A stretch of 39,105 nt of DNA from Faeciplasma gallinarum (GCA_018711085.1 DVIR01000034.1:1-39105), one strand, 5' to 3'. Shown: positions 16,315 through 24,648, numbered from the stretch's first letter. The notes: generated by a model not told the origin, from the sequence alone. Translations and numbers: made by a program.

Positions 16315-17001
16315 TTATGTAAAATCTGCTCCTGAAAGGGTCAGTATTTTTGTGCGTGTTATACATGCCTTATCAAATTCAAATCCGCAGAACTTTTCAA
16401 ACGCATCCCGCAAAGAAACCACGTTCAGCGAGTGGTTTATTCCAGCCGGAAGCCTCAGTTTAAGGTGCAGGCATTTGTCGCCCCATGCCTTTTCCAAAAC
16501 GCATATATCCGGCTTTATGTCTACCGCCACGATAGTTTTTTTCATGTTTACTTTGCAGCGTTTTTGGATTTCGATTTTATCTTGAGACATAAATCTGTCA
16601 AACAGCTCGCACAGGTTCTGCCCGCCGTCCGAGTATATATCCACAGTGTATTCGCATGCGGCAATTTGAGTATGCTTGTCCACAGGCTCGTACAGCCTTA
16701 AAATTTCTATCCCCTGCGGCAGTACGGCGTTCATCCGGTTTTTTATATCTTCGTAGTCAGGCAGCCCGGCGGACATATCCATGCCGAAATCCATAACCTC
16801 GCACTCGCTTGAAACTCCCAGTGACAGCGGAAGCGGAAACATCAGATACACATGCGGATTGTAGCCCTTTGAAAACCACACGGGCAGTTTTGCACGCTTA
16901 AATGTCCTTTGCATAAGCCGCATCACGTCAAGGTGGGATATAAATATTGCTCTGCCTGTCTTTTTAAAAACAGCTCTTACGTCATAATAATCCTTTACCA
17001 C
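16315..17001 (-). CDS. Radical-SAM-linked protein of the DUF2344/TIGR03936 family
   Basis: A 228-residue protein of the family always found beside the TIGR03960 radical SAM protein. Visible features are VRAVFKKTGRAIFISHLDVMRLMQRTFKRAKLPVWFSKGYNPHVYLMFPLPLSLGVSSECEVMD, the family N-terminus. The function is unproven; an RNA or ribosome-linked modification is often suspected from the frequent rplU/rpmA or rng neighbourhood. The start is GTG at 16999-17001, 8 bases after GGAGG, overlapping the end of the radical SAM gene by 20 bases, so the two are translationally coupled. Confidence 0.88.
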   Translation of the reverse strand: MVKDYYDVRAVFKKTGRAIFISHLDVMRLMQRTFKRAKLPVWFSKGYNPHVYLMFPLPLSLGVSSECEVMDFGMDMSAGLPDYEDIKNRMNAVLPQGIEILRLYEPVDKHTQIAACEYTVDIYSDGGQNLCELFDRFMSQDKIEIQKRCKVNMKKTIVAVDIKPDICVLEKAWGDKCLHLKLRLPAGINHSLNVVSLRDAFEKFCGFEFDKACITRTKILTLSGADFT

Positions 17002-18838
17002 AGTATGTGCCTCCGAATTCCTTTTTAACTCCGCATCCGGAGCATTTTTGAGAGCAGTTCGGCGTAGTTACGCCCATGTGCGCTTTTTTATTTTCAGATA
17101 TGAGAAAGTTTCTTGAAATATAGTAATCAAGGTGCGACCACGGCATCAGCTCATCGTAGCTTCGCTGTCTCGATGCGTAAAACGCGGGATCCAAGCCGCA
17201 CTCCGCAAACGCCTCAAGCCACTTGTCAAATTTAAAGTGCTCATCCCAGCTGTCAAACGTGCAGCCCTTTTTCCACGCCGAGTATATCACCTGTGCAAGT
17301 CTTCTGTCTCCCCTTGCAAGCGTCGCCTCAAGCAAGCTCACGTTATAGTTGTGATAGGACAGCTTTATGTGCTTTGATTTGAAGCTGTTTGTGAGTATCT
17401 CCTGGCGATGTTCTAAAACATCTTTAGTGATTTGCGGCTCAAATTCAAACGGCGTAAACGGCTTTGGCACAAACGTCGCGCAGGAAACCGAAATGCTCAA
17501 AAACTTCGGCTTTGTCGGATCATGGCGGTGTATGTCAAAGTAAAGATCAGATATCTTTCTCACAAGAGCAACGATTCCGAGAATGTCGTCGTCTGTCTCC
17601 GTGGGAAGTCCCATCATGAAATAAAGCTTCACGGTTGAATATCCGCCCAAGAATGCGATTTTGCAGGTTGAAAGTATCTCCTCCTCGGTGATATTCTTGT
17701 TAATCACGTCGCGCAAACGCTGCGTACCCGCCTCGGCGGCAAATGTGAGTCCGGACTTTCTTACCCGATTTATCTTTTCTATTATTTCTTCGCTGAAGTT
17801 GTCCACCCTCAGCGACGGCAAAGACAGGCTTATCTTTTCCGATTCGGTGTAATCGACAAGCTTTGAGAGCAGCTCCTCAATCTCGGTGTGATCGCTTGTT
17901 GACAGCGACGAAAGCGAAACCTCTTCATAGCCGGTTTGCTCACAAAGCGCCTTTGTTTCACGAGCTATGGTATCTACGCTTTTTTCACGGAACGGCCTGT
18001 AGATGTAGCCCGCCTGACAAAAGCGGCAGCCGCGTATGCATCCCATGAGGACTTCTACGACAGCTCTGTCGTGAACGATGTCGGTAAACGGGACAACGAA
18101 ATAATCGGGATAATACACCTTGTCAAAGTCTTTAATTATTCTCTTTCTTATCGGAATGGGCGCGCCGCTGTCGGAGAAGATTTTGCTCACCGTGCCGTCG
18201 GGGTTATATGTAACTTCATAAAACGACGGGACATATATGCCCTCGATTTTAGACGCTTCCTTTAAAAACTCCGATTTGCTTTTTCCGGCATGCTTCATTT
18301 CGTTATACAAATCCATCAGCTCGAGGTTGACCTCTTCGCCCTCGCCGAGTATAAACAGATCTATAAACGGAGCAAGCGGCTCGGGATTGCACACGCACGG
18401 CCCGCCGGCTACGACAACCGGATCGCTTTCGGAGCGCATGCTTGAATAAACCTCAAGTCCGGCAAGGTCGAGCATATTCAGCACGTTGGTGTAGCTCAGC
18501 TCATATTGAAGAGTAAAGCCGATAAAATCAAATTCCTTTATCGGGTCAAGGCTTTCGAGCGCATAAAGCGGAATGTCGTTTTCACGCATCAGCTTCTCAA
18601 AATCCTTATCGGGCGCAAACACTCTTTCACACCAGAAATTTTCCCTTGCGTTTTTCAAGCCGTACAGAATCTTCATGCCCAAATGGCTCATTCCGACTTC
18701 ATATGTGTCGGGAAAACAAAACGCAAATCTGACATCGACCTTTGACTTGTCTTTTACCACGCTGCCCACTTCCCCGCCGATATAGCGAGATGGCTTTTCG
18801 GAGCGCAGTGCGAGTTTTTCTATTTTATCTTTCAGCAT
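16982..18838 (-). CDS. Radical SAM protein of the TIGR03960 family
   Basis: A 618-residue radical S-adenosylmethionine enzyme. The [4Fe-4S] motif is C267, C271, C274 (MGCIRGCRFCQAG). Residues 30-180 form a cobalamin-binding-like N-terminal domain (FPDTYEVGMSHLGMKILYGL ... VVVAGGPCVCNPEPLAPFID), and the barrel follows (AEAGTQRLRDVINKN, KLYFMMGLPTETDDDI). The extreme C-terminus has a second cysteine cluster (NCSQKCSGCGVKK ... YCGKG). The reaction is unknown. It is followed at once by its DUF2344 partner. AAAGGCGG precedes the ATG. Confidence 0.9.
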   Translation of the reverse strand: MLKDKIEKLALRSEKPSRYIGGEVGSVVKDKSKVDVRFAFCFPDTYEVGMSHLGMKILYGLKNARENFWCERVFAPDKDFEKLMRENDIPLYALESLDPIKEFDFIGFTLQYELSYTNVLNMLDLAGLEVYSSMRSESDPVVVAGGPCVCNPEPLAPFIDLFILGEGEEVNLELMDLYNEMKHAGKSKSEFLKEASKIEGIYVPSFYEVTYNPDGTVSKIFSDSGAPIPIRKRIIKDFDKVYYPDYFVVPFTDIVHDRAVVEVLMGCIRGCRFCQAGYIYRPFREKSVDTIARETKALCEQTGYEEVSLSSLSTSDHTEIEELLSKLVDYTESEKISLSLPSLRVDNFSEEIIEKINRVRKSGLTFAAEAGTQRLRDVINKNITEEEILSTCKIAFLGGYSTVKLYFMMGLPTETDDDILGIVALVRKISDLYFDIHRHDPTKPKFLSISVSCATFVPKPFTPFEFEPQITKDVLEHRQEILTNSFKSKHIKLSYHNYNVSLLEATLARGDRRLAQVIYSAWKKGCTFDSWDEHFKFDKWLEAFAECGLDPAFYASRQRSYDELMPWSHLDYYISRNFLISENKKAHMGVTTPNCSQKCSGCGVKKEFGGTYCGKGLL

Positions 18839-18868
18839 TTATACAACCGCCTTTATTTTTGTACGTCA

Positions 18869-18897
18869 ATATTAACACACTTTTTTAAAACATGCAA
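18869..18897 (-). promoter_or_regulatory. Possible promoter of the radical SAM pair
   Basis: On the minus strand TTGCAT (18892-18897) and TAATAT (18869-18874) are 17 bases apart, about 30 bases before the start codon. Both boxes are imperfect. Confidence 0.45.
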
Positions 18898-18898
18898 A

Positions 18899-19510
18899 CT
18901 ATCCGACAAGTTCGGACAGCGCGACAAACAAAACCGTAATCACGGCGGACGCAGACACCGAAACCGGCACTAAAAGCGCCATGCAGACTATTGCGGCAGC
19001 GACAGCCGCAAACGTGAGCTTTGAGACTACGTCAAGCGCACGCAAATGTTGCGGAAAAAGCGCAGACAGCATCATTCCCCCGTCAAAATAGCTGATCGGC
19101 AAGAGATTAAAGCACGCTATGCAAAGGTTGAGCATGCTTTGCATTTCGTCAATGAAACAAAGCGCCGCGCACAAAAGCAAGTTTGCAATGCATCCCGCCG
19201 AATACACGGCAAGTTTTTTGCCTTTGGAGAGGTTACGCATATTGCAGCAGCTTATTTTTATCCCTGCGCCGTAGAATTTTATTTGCGAAACTCTGACCTT
19301 AAATATTTTCATCGCGGCAAGATGGGACAGCTCATGCAAAAGCGAAAAGCATAGGCAGCAAACAGTAATTTCATGCGTGCTGATGGTGTTCAGCGCCAAA
19401 AGCATCAGAAATCCGAATGTGACGCACACATCCGTTTTAAAAAGTCTTACAGTAAGCATATTTATTACTATTAGAGCTTGTATGCGATTTAGTACAAATG
19501 CTTTTGTCAT
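18899..19510 (-). CDS. Site-2 protease family (M50) integral membrane metalloprotease
   Basis: A 203-residue polytopic membrane protein of the M50/site-2 protease family, the group that contains SpoIVFB. The zinc motif HELSH is at residues 59-63, and the second motif NLLPISYFDGG supplies D143. Five or six hydrophobic segments are visible. The start is unsure: neither the first ATG (19508-19510) nor the ATG at 19457-19459, which would begin MLTVRLFKTD as in relatives, has a ribosome binding site. A sporulation role is possible because the organism has spoIIID, but no spoIVFA-like partner is adjacent. It lies head to head with the EamA gene. Confidence 0.8.
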   Translation of the reverse strand: MTKAFVLNRIQALIVINMLTVRLFKTDVCVTFGFLMLLALNTISTHEITVCCLCFSLLHELSHLAAMKIFKVRVSQIKFYGAGIKISCCNMRNLSKGKKLAVYSAGCIANLLLCAALCFIDEMQSMLNLCIACFNLLPISYFDGGMMLSALFPQHLRALDVVSKLTFAAVAAAIVCMALLVPVSVSASAVITVLFVALSELVG

Positions 19511-19513
19511 GCA

Positions 19514-19541
19514 TTGAATGTCGCTTAAAACGTGCTATAAT
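19514..19541 (+). promoter_or_regulatory. SigA-type promoter of the EamA transporter gene
   Basis: TTGAAT (19514-19519) and TATAAT (19536-19541) are 16 bases apart, about 36 bases before the chosen start. Confidence 0.65.
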
Positions 19542-19576
19542 TTAATTGATAAAATATTTATAAGGAAATGAGAAAA

Positions 19577-20443
19577 ATGTGGATAATGTTTGCGTTCGGA
19601 TCGGCGCTGTTCGCAGGTCTGACCTCTATACTTGCAAAATGCGGAATAAAAAAGACCGACTCAACCGCAGCAACGGCGATACGCACAATTGCCGTACTGG
19701 CTTTTTCGTGGCTGATGGTCTTTATAGTCGGCTCTCAAAGCGAAATTACAAGCATAAGCCTTAAAAGCTGGGTATTTTTAATTTTATCCGGAATAGCCAC
19801 CGGAGCGTCATGGCTGTGTTATTTCAAAGCGCTTTCTTTAGGAGACATAAACAAGGTAGTCCCGATAGACAAATCGAGCACTGTTTTGACGATTATACTT
19901 GCGCTTATATTTTTCGGCGAAGAGATCACGCCGATAAAGCTTGCTGCGATAGTTTTAATAGCCGTCGGAACGTTTTTGATGATTCAAAAGAGAGAGACAA
20001 AAGCGTCGTCGGGTGAAAAGGGCAAGTCTGCAGGCTGGCTTATTTACGCGCTTTTGTCTGCGGTGTTTGCAAGCTTAACATCAATATTAGGAAAGATCGG
20101 AATAGACAACGTCGAATCCAATCTCGGCACAGCCATAAGAACGGCAGTGGTTTTGTTGATGGCGTGGATGATGGTGTTTATAACAAACAAGCAAAGCTCC
20201 GTCAAGCAAGTTGACAAAAAAGAGCTTTGCTTTATACTTGTCTCCGGCGTTGCCACCGGAGCGTCATGGCTGTGTTATTACAAGGCGTTGCAAGACGGGC
20301 CTGCAAGCGTTGTCGTTCCGATTGACAAGCTGAGCATACTCGTAACAGTCGCGTTTTCCTACATAGTTTTTAAGGAAAAGCTGAGCGTTAAGTCGCTTGT
20401 GGGATTGATAATGATAGTTGTGGGAACTCTTATGATGATATAG
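19577..20443 (+). CDS. EamA-type transporter built from two near-identical halves
   Basis: A 288-residue membrane protein of the drug/metabolite transporter superfamily with about ten membrane segments. The two halves align throughout: residues 1-140 and 155-288 share LFAGLTSILAKCGI / VFASLTSILGKIGI, ATGASWLCYFKAL / ATGASWLCYYKAL and VVPIDKSS / VVPIDKLS. Each half equals the short (about 140-residue) EamA proteins found singly in many Firmicutes, so this is a tandem fusion. AAGGA lies 10 bases before the ATG at 19577; the ATG at 19568 sits one base from AAGGA and fits less well. The transported compound is unknown. A terminator follows. Confidence 0.88.
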   Translation: MWIMFAFGSALFAGLTSILAKCGIKKTDSTAATAIRTIAVLAFSWLMVFIVGSQSEITSISLKSWVFLILSGIATGASWLCYFKALSLGDINKVVPIDKSSTVLTIILALIFFGEEITPIKLAAIVLIAVGTFLMIQKRETKASSGEKGKSAGWLIYALLSAVFASLTSILGKIGIDNVESNLGTAIRTAVVLLMAWMMVFITNKQSSVKQVDKKELCFILVSGVATGASWLCYYKALQDGPASVVVPIDKLSILVTVAFSYIVFKEKLSVKSLVGLIMIVVGTLMMI

Positions 20444-20448
20444 CTGTG

Positions 20449-21654
20449 TCAGCCCGCGGTTTTGCCGTCGGGCTTTTTTGCGTTTTTCATGCGCTTATAC
20501 GCAAAAGCAAAAGCGATCAGTATCAGCGGGAATATTGCTCCGACTGCAAGTCCCGATTTCAGGCTTCCTCCTGCGCCTTCGGCAACAAAGCCGACGAGCG
20601 TAGGTCCGCTTGTACAGCCGAGGTCTCCCGCCAGCGCAAGCAGTGCAAACATTGCCGTTCCGCCCTTCGGACATTCGGAGGACGCTATGCTGAAAGAACC
20701 GGGCCAGAGTATGCCCACTGAAAGTCCGCACAGTCCGCATCCCACCAAAGACAAAACAGGTATAGGCGAAAGCACCACAAGCATGTATGCCGCAACGCAC
20801 AGCACCGAGCTGCCTATTATGAAATGAAGAAGGTTGATCTTAGTTGAGAACTTGGCATAAAAGACTCTTGCACAGCCCATCAAAATAGAAAACATGCACG
20901 GCCCTGCAAGGTCTCCGACAGCTTTCGGTATGCCCAAGCTGCTTTCGGCAAACGCGGACGCCCATTGAGTCATTGAAAGCTCCGCAGCGCCTGCGCAGAA
21001 CATCAGCACGACGAACACCCAAAACGTTTTAAGCGAAAAGAGCTTTTTGAGCGGCATGCTTTCGTTGTCCTCCGTCAGCTTTGCTATAGGGACTCTTGAA
21101 AACATGACGGCGTTTACTATCGGGATAACAGCCCAGATGCAGCACATTATTCTCCAGTTTTCTCTGCCGAACAGGGCGAAAAACGCAGTTGAGATAGCTA
21201 TTACGCCAACCGATCCCCAGCAGTAGAAAGAGTGCAAAAGGCTCATCTCGGACGATTTGTTATCAGTCGGGCAAGCCTCGACAATCGGGCTGACAAGAAC
21301 TTCGATGAGTCCTCCTCCGACAGCATAAAGCATGACGGAAATCATAAGCCCCGCATATGGGTTTGGCAGAATATCGGGCAAAAACGACATGCCTATAAGG
21401 CCGGACGCCGCAAATACATGAGCGGAAACTATGCACGTGCGGTAGCCTATGACGTCTACAAACTTTGTGCTCAGCAGGTCTATGAGTAGCTGAACAAAAA
21501 AGTTAAGTGTTGTGATCAGCGTTATCTGAGATATTGAAATCTGAAATTCTGTGTTGAACGTTATGTACAAAAGCGGTGCAAAGACGTTTACAATCGCCTG
21601 AGTTATATAGCCGATATATGAGCAGTAAATAGTGTTTCTATAGTTTAATTTCAT
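20449..21654 (-). CDS. Major facilitator superfamily transporter
   Basis: A 401-residue protein with about twelve membrane segments and a short hydrophilic middle loop (about residues 190-205), the usual MFS layout. The segments LISVMLYAVGGGLIEVLVSPIVEACP and GCGLCGLSVGILWPGSFSIAS recall the sugar-porter-like FucP/FHS branch, but the substrate cannot be read from the sequence. GGAG lies before the ATG at 21652-21654. It ends 5 bases from the convergent EamA gene. Confidence 0.85.
   Translation of the reverse strand: MKLNYRNTIYCSYIGYITQAIVNVFAPLLYITFNTEFQISISQITLITTLNFFVQLLIDLLSTKFVDVIGYRTCIVSAHVFAASGLIGMSFLPDILPNPYAGLMISVMLYAVGGGLIEVLVSPIVEACPTDNKSSEMSLLHSFYCWGSVGVIAISTAFFALFGRENWRIMCCIWAVIPIVNAVMFSRVPIAKLTEDNESMPLKKLFSLKTFWVFVVLMFCAGAAELSMTQWASAFAESSLGIPKAVGDLAGPCMFSILMGCARVFYAKFSTKINLLHFIIGSSVLCVAAYMLVVLSPIPVLSLVGCGLCGLSVGILWPGSFSIASSECPKGGTAMFALLALAGDLGCTSGPTLVGFVAEGAGGSLKSGLAVGAIFPLILIAFAFAYKRMKNAKKPDGKTAG
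20452..20479 (+). terminator. Rho-independent terminator of the EamA gene
   Basis: GCCCGCGG and CCG-T-CGGGC form a stem with one bulged T, followed by six Ts (20474-20479). It overlaps the last codons of the convergent MFS gene. Confidence 0.8.
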
Positions 21655-21809
21655 ACTTTAGTCTCCGTAAACAAAAGAAATGCCGATGCATGCTCAGTAT
21701 ATAAAGGCACAATGAAAAATATGCGCTGCTGCTCTTTGGATTGCGTGATGTCTTCCCTCCGGCACAGACCGCATCGAATCAGAGCATTAAGCACAGGCAG
21801 CGGGCATTA

Positions 21810-22481
21810 TCAGATATTGGCCTCAAACTTTGCGATGTCTTCCCTCTTGCCGCAGACCACCACTGTGTCCGAGCTGTAAACAGGCGTATCGGGTCCTATA
21901 TCGGTAGTTATGGAATCGCCGTGTTTTAGAGCGATCAAGTTAAGGCCGTATTTATTTCTGAAACCGTATTTCACAACCGTCATGCCCTCCGGAACATCGG
22001 TGAGAACCATTTCGGTTATGTCCACTTCTCCGCTTATGGTTATGTACTCAAGGATTTTTGAGGATGTGAGCTTCTTTGCAAGCCTGATTGCGCTGTCGCG
22101 CTCGGGATAAACCACTTCCGCTCCGAGTTTTTCAAGGACGGCTCCATGCTCAGTGCTCGACGCTTTAGCTATCACCTTTTTGACGCCCAACTCAATTGCG
22201 TTTAGGGTGGTGAGTATGCTTGTATCCATCTGCTCGCCTATGCAGATTATCACGGTGTCGCAATTTCTTATGCCGCAATCATGCATGATTTCCTTTGTAA
22301 GTCCGGAAACAACAAACGCATTGTCAGTGTAGTCGAGCATGTCCTTTATTTTTTGCGGGTCACGATCCAAAACTATTATTTCTGCACCCATCTGTGCTAA
22401 GCTCTTAGCCAGCGCCGCGCCGAAGCGTCCCGCGCCTATTATTCCGTATATATCTGTAACCGGTTTTTTAATTCTTCTCAT
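21810..22481 (-). CDS. TrkA/KtrA-type RCK protein for potassium uptake
   Basis: A 223-residue cytoplasmic regulator of Trk/Ktr potassium channels. The RCK_N Rossmann domain is at about residues 8-130 (IYGIIGAGRFGAALAKSLAQMGAEIIVLDRD, GxGxxG with a terminal Asp for NAD(H) or ATP). The RCK_C domain is at about 145-223 (ITEMVLTDVPEGMTVVKYGFRNKYGLNLIALKHG). The start is ATG 22479-22481, 9 bases from GGAGA; a GTG seven codons earlier lies before that site. No membrane subunit (TrkH/KtrB) is adjacent. It follows the dtxR-type regulator by 39 bases and probably shares its promoter. Confidence 0.9.
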   Translation of the reverse strand: MRRIKKPVTDIYGIIGAGRFGAALAKSLAQMGAEIIVLDRDPQKIKDMLDYTDNAFVVSGLTKEIMHDCGIRNCDTVIICIGEQMDTSILTTLNAIELGVKKVIAKASSTEHGAVLEKLGAEVVYPERDSAIRLAKKLTSSKILEYITISGEVDITEMVLTDVPEGMTVVKYGFRNKYGLNLIALKHGDSITTDIGPDTPVYSSDTVVVCGKREDIAKFEANI

Positions 22482-22520
22482 AGTTGATGTTCTCCGTTTC
22501 ACATTTCACAAGTACAAAAT

Positions 22521-22922
22521 TTACTCCTGATGCGATGCGTCCGGATGCAACGCATCCGTATGCTCGGCGAGGTGTCTTTTGATCGCCTCAAATGTTTCGT
22601 CGCTGATGTCGTGCTCAATCTTGCATGCGTCTTCAACGGCAACCTTTTCATCCACGCCGAGCATTACAAAGAGCTTGGTCAGAATTGTATGCCGCTCATA
22701 AATTTTTGTGGCTATTGAAAGCCCCGATTCCGTCAAATACAAATGCCCGTTTCCGTCCACCGTCAGGTATCCGTTGTCCTTAAGAAGTCCGACGGCTCTG
22801 CTTATACTTGGCTTAGAAAAGTGCATTTCGTCCGCTAAGTCGCGGGATATGACATATTCATTTCTTTGTGAAAGAAGATATATAGTCTCAAGATACATTT
22901 CTCCCGATTCAGCAAGATGCAT
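22521..22922 (-). CDS. DtxR/MntR family metal-dependent repressor
   Basis: A 133-residue metalloregulator with an N-terminal winged helix (SRDLADEMHFSKPSISRAVGLLKDNGYLTVDGNGHLYLT) and a dimerisation/metal domain, without the C-terminal SH3 domain of DtxR. By alignment with DtxR, M9, C100, E103 and H104 match its primary iron-site ligands (M10, C102, E105, H106), whereas B. subtilis MntR has Asp and Glu at the first two. H78 is kept, but E83 and H98 of the ancillary site appear to be replaced. Iron sensing is therefore more likely than manganese (inference). GGAGG lies 7 bases before the ATG. Confidence 0.9.
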   Translation of the reverse strand: MHLAESGEMYLETIYLLSQRNEYVISRDLADEMHFSKPSISRAVGLLKDNGYLTVDGNGHLYLTESGLSIATKIYERHTILTKLFVMLGVDEKVAVEDACKIEHDISDETFEAIKRHLAEHTDALHPDASHQE

Positions 22923-23026
22923 TATGTTACCTCCAAGTAATCATGTTTTTTAATGTCAGTCCGTGTGTAACCCTTGATTTTCAAATACGATAAATGCGCA
23001 CTTGAGAATTAAGATACATCACCGCA

Positions 23027-23086
23027 TTAGAATTGACAGCTGCATATGTTTTAAATAATTGCAGCTGTCACTATACTTAATTCTAA
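23027..23086. repeat. Interrupted inverted repeat in the dtxR-type leader
   Basis: Outer arms TTAGAATT (23027-23034) and AATTCTAA (23079-23086) enclose perfect 10-bp inner arms GACAGCTGCA (23035-23044) and TGCAGCTGTC (23060-23069). The right side carries nine extra bases between the arms. The outer right arm contains the -10 box of the promoter, so this could be an operator or a leader hairpin. Confidence 0.75.
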
Positions 23087-23108
23087 AATTTTAATCGCCC
23101 ATTGTCAA
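23080..23108 (-). promoter_or_regulatory. SigA-type promoter of the dtxR-trkA pair
   Basis: On the minus strand TTGACA (23103-23108) and TAGAAT (23080-23085) are 17 bases apart. The transcript would have a leader of about 150 bases before the dtxR-type ATG. Confidence 0.7.
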
Positions 23109-23226
23109 TACGAAAAGATATCTTAAAAAGATACTAAACAAAAATAATTTAAGGTAAGTCGGCTTTGCTGCGGCGAGATTGACCATGATGACAAATCGTC
23201 CGCCACGATTATACCCCCTTACCGTC

Positions 23227-23622
23227 TTATTTCTTATGCCATATATCCTTAACTATAAATTCAGTATGTACGATGCTTGGGGTTCCGCCGTTCTCTATAA
23301 GCTCGTTATTTCCTTCCTCGCACCAAAAATATATTTTGTCGGCGGACTCCAAAACGACTGCGGTTTTCAGCATATCTTTCGGGTCTCCGATGTCATACTC
23401 TATTGCTTCGAAAAGCATTGTTGCGGTATTGCTGTCTGTGTCAAGTTTAAATTTTAACGCAGGTTCGACTAACCAAAATGTATCAGAGTCGTTGATTTGC
23501 TTAAACGCCATGCACATGCGAACAAATTTTGCGAAGTTATTTGTGTTTATTTTCTTGTCTTCGCCCGTCAGTTCGTTCGCGACTGTAAAAATATGCTTAA
23601 TATCATTAACAACCTTAGTCAT
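23227..23622 (-). CDS. Unrecognised 131-residue protein, accessory cluster
   Basis: I do not recognise this soluble protein. It has no signal peptide or membrane segment. It is rich in Asp, Asn and Lys, with many aromatic residues (SDTFWLVEPALKFKLD, KIYFWCEEGNN). It starts 8 bases inside the end of the preceding 227-residue gene (ATGAC-TAA overlap) and has AAGGAGGA before its ATG, so the two are translated together and probably work together. Paired small acidic proteins like these can be immunity proteins or phage-defence accessory proteins, but nothing in the sequence proves that. Confidence 0.75.
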   Translation of the reverse strand: MTKVVNDIKHIFTVANELTGEDKKINTNNFAKFVRMCMAFKQINDSDTFWLVEPALKFKLDTDSNTATMLFEAIEYDIGDPKDMLKTAVVLESADKIYFWCEEGNNELIENGGTPSIVHTEFIVKDIWHKK

Positions 23623-24298
23623 TTTTATCCTCCTTATTTGTTATTTCGATCTCGTCTGTCAAGCTGCCAATCATCACTTTAATGCCGACTTTATCTATGT
23701 ATTCACATATGTCCAATTCGCCGCCTAACAATATTAAATCAAGCAGGATTTTAGGGTTGTTTATAGTCAGAGTTTTTGCCCGAATACCCACGTCTCCGTA
23801 TATATGCCCAAGAAATCCTCTTTCCCCCTTCAAGCCGTCTTTATCCTCAACAAAGACAGTCCCCGAATTATCATCAGCAATCTTTTTGAGGATATCTTTA
23901 ATCTCGTTATACCTTTTCATTTTTTCTTTATTAGGTATGCGGATAAATTTCCTGCCCTCTAAGCTTTTAAGATACAGCCTATTAAGCTCTTGCATAGCCT
24001 TATGCCAGCCCCACATGGCTATATCGTCTTCGGTGCTCGCAGTATATTCGCCCGGGGTTATGGTTCCGTTTTCTTCAAGCTCTCTTACAGACTCATCGTA
24101 CCAATCCGGATTATCCTCTTCGTATTTTTCTTGAGCCTGTGCGAGCAGGTACAAAAACGGATCCGGAGTTCCGCCGCATGCCTTCGCAGTTTCAATGGCT
24201 TCTTTGTAGATTTCATCCCCTGTTTTGCCTGTCGCCTCTTTCATGAGATCGTCATTAGAAAAAATATCGTACAGCGGATTTTCGTTATTTATCTTCAT
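23615..24298 (-). CDS. Unrecognised 227-residue acidic protein, accessory cluster
   Basis: I do not recognise this protein. It is soluble and charged, with a predicted helical first half (EIYKEAIETAKACGG ... FLYLLAQAQEKYEEDNPDWYDESVRELEENG) and a second half containing KFIRIPNKEKMKRYNEIKDILKKIADDNSG, then hydrophobic NPKILLDLILLGGELD. AAGGAG precedes the ATG. It lies 15 bases after the 89-residue gene and overlaps the 131-residue gene, forming a three-gene unit. The A/T-rich codon use differs mildly from the housekeeping genes around it. Confidence 0.78.
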   Translation of the reverse strand: MKINNENPLYDIFSNDDLMKEATGKTGDEIYKEAIETAKACGGTPDPFLYLLAQAQEKYEEDNPDWYDESVRELEENGTITPGEYTASTEDDIAMWGWHKAMQELNRLYLKSLEGRKFIRIPNKEKMKRYNEIKDILKKIADDNSGTVFVEDKDGLKGERGFLGHIYGDVGIRAKTLTINNPKILLDLILLGGELDICEYIDKVGIKVMIGSLTDEIEITNKEDKND

Positions 24299-24313
24299 CT
24301 AACTTCTCCTTCC

Positions 24314-24583
24314 TTACATTGCGGTTTCCACGTTGTCCGTGCTCTTTTGGAGCAGGCACACACAGTAGGTGACGTCGTCATTCAAGCGGTACTTTTCGTC
24401 CAAAAGAGCCTCGGCGTCAGTCCAACGATCGGTTGTTTTAAAGTTTTCCGGCGTTGAGTCCGAAGCGTCCTGTTCTTCGTAAATCACCTCCTGAATCAAA
24501 TCCGACTGTTCTTTCAGCTCGTCGATTGCAGAGCAGATTTTTGAAACCGCTCTTCTGAGTCTTACTTTTCTTTCTTTGTTCAA
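24314..24583 (-). CDS. Small helical protein resembling phage/mobile-element accessory proteins
   Basis: An 89-residue helical protein. The first part (KERKVRLRRAVSKICSAIDELKEQSDLIQEVIYEEQDASDSTPENF) follows the pattern of short proteins on clostridial phages and integrative elements, which have a basic start, a coiled helix, and EEQ-A-D-PE. That resemblance is from memory of the pattern and not a search result. The start is TTG at 24581-24583, 10 bases from AGGAG; the ATG in the same segment is in another frame. It is first of the three accessory genes and lies just after the duplicated micro-ORF repeats. Confidence 0.65.
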   Translation of the reverse strand: MNKERKVRLRRAVSKICSAIDELKEQSDLIQEVIYEEQDASDSTPENFKTTDRWTDAEALLDEKYRLNDDVTYCVCLLQKSTDNVETAM

Positions 24584-24648
24584 ATTGTTTCATCTCCTTT
24601 TTTCTTTTCGGCAGGCAAGCTGCATCAGGCGCACTCTAAGCCGGCCAC

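Larger units (their letters stand above)
22923..23226. other. Intergenic region upstream of the dtxR-type gene
   Basis: This 304-bp stretch holds a consensus promoter reading toward the dtxR-type gene, a long interrupted inverted repeat just downstream of it, and a weak 71-bp inverted repeat (arms GGTAAG/CTTACC, 23153-23223) behind the accessory genes that could end their transcription. No coding sequence was seen. Confidence 0.6.
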
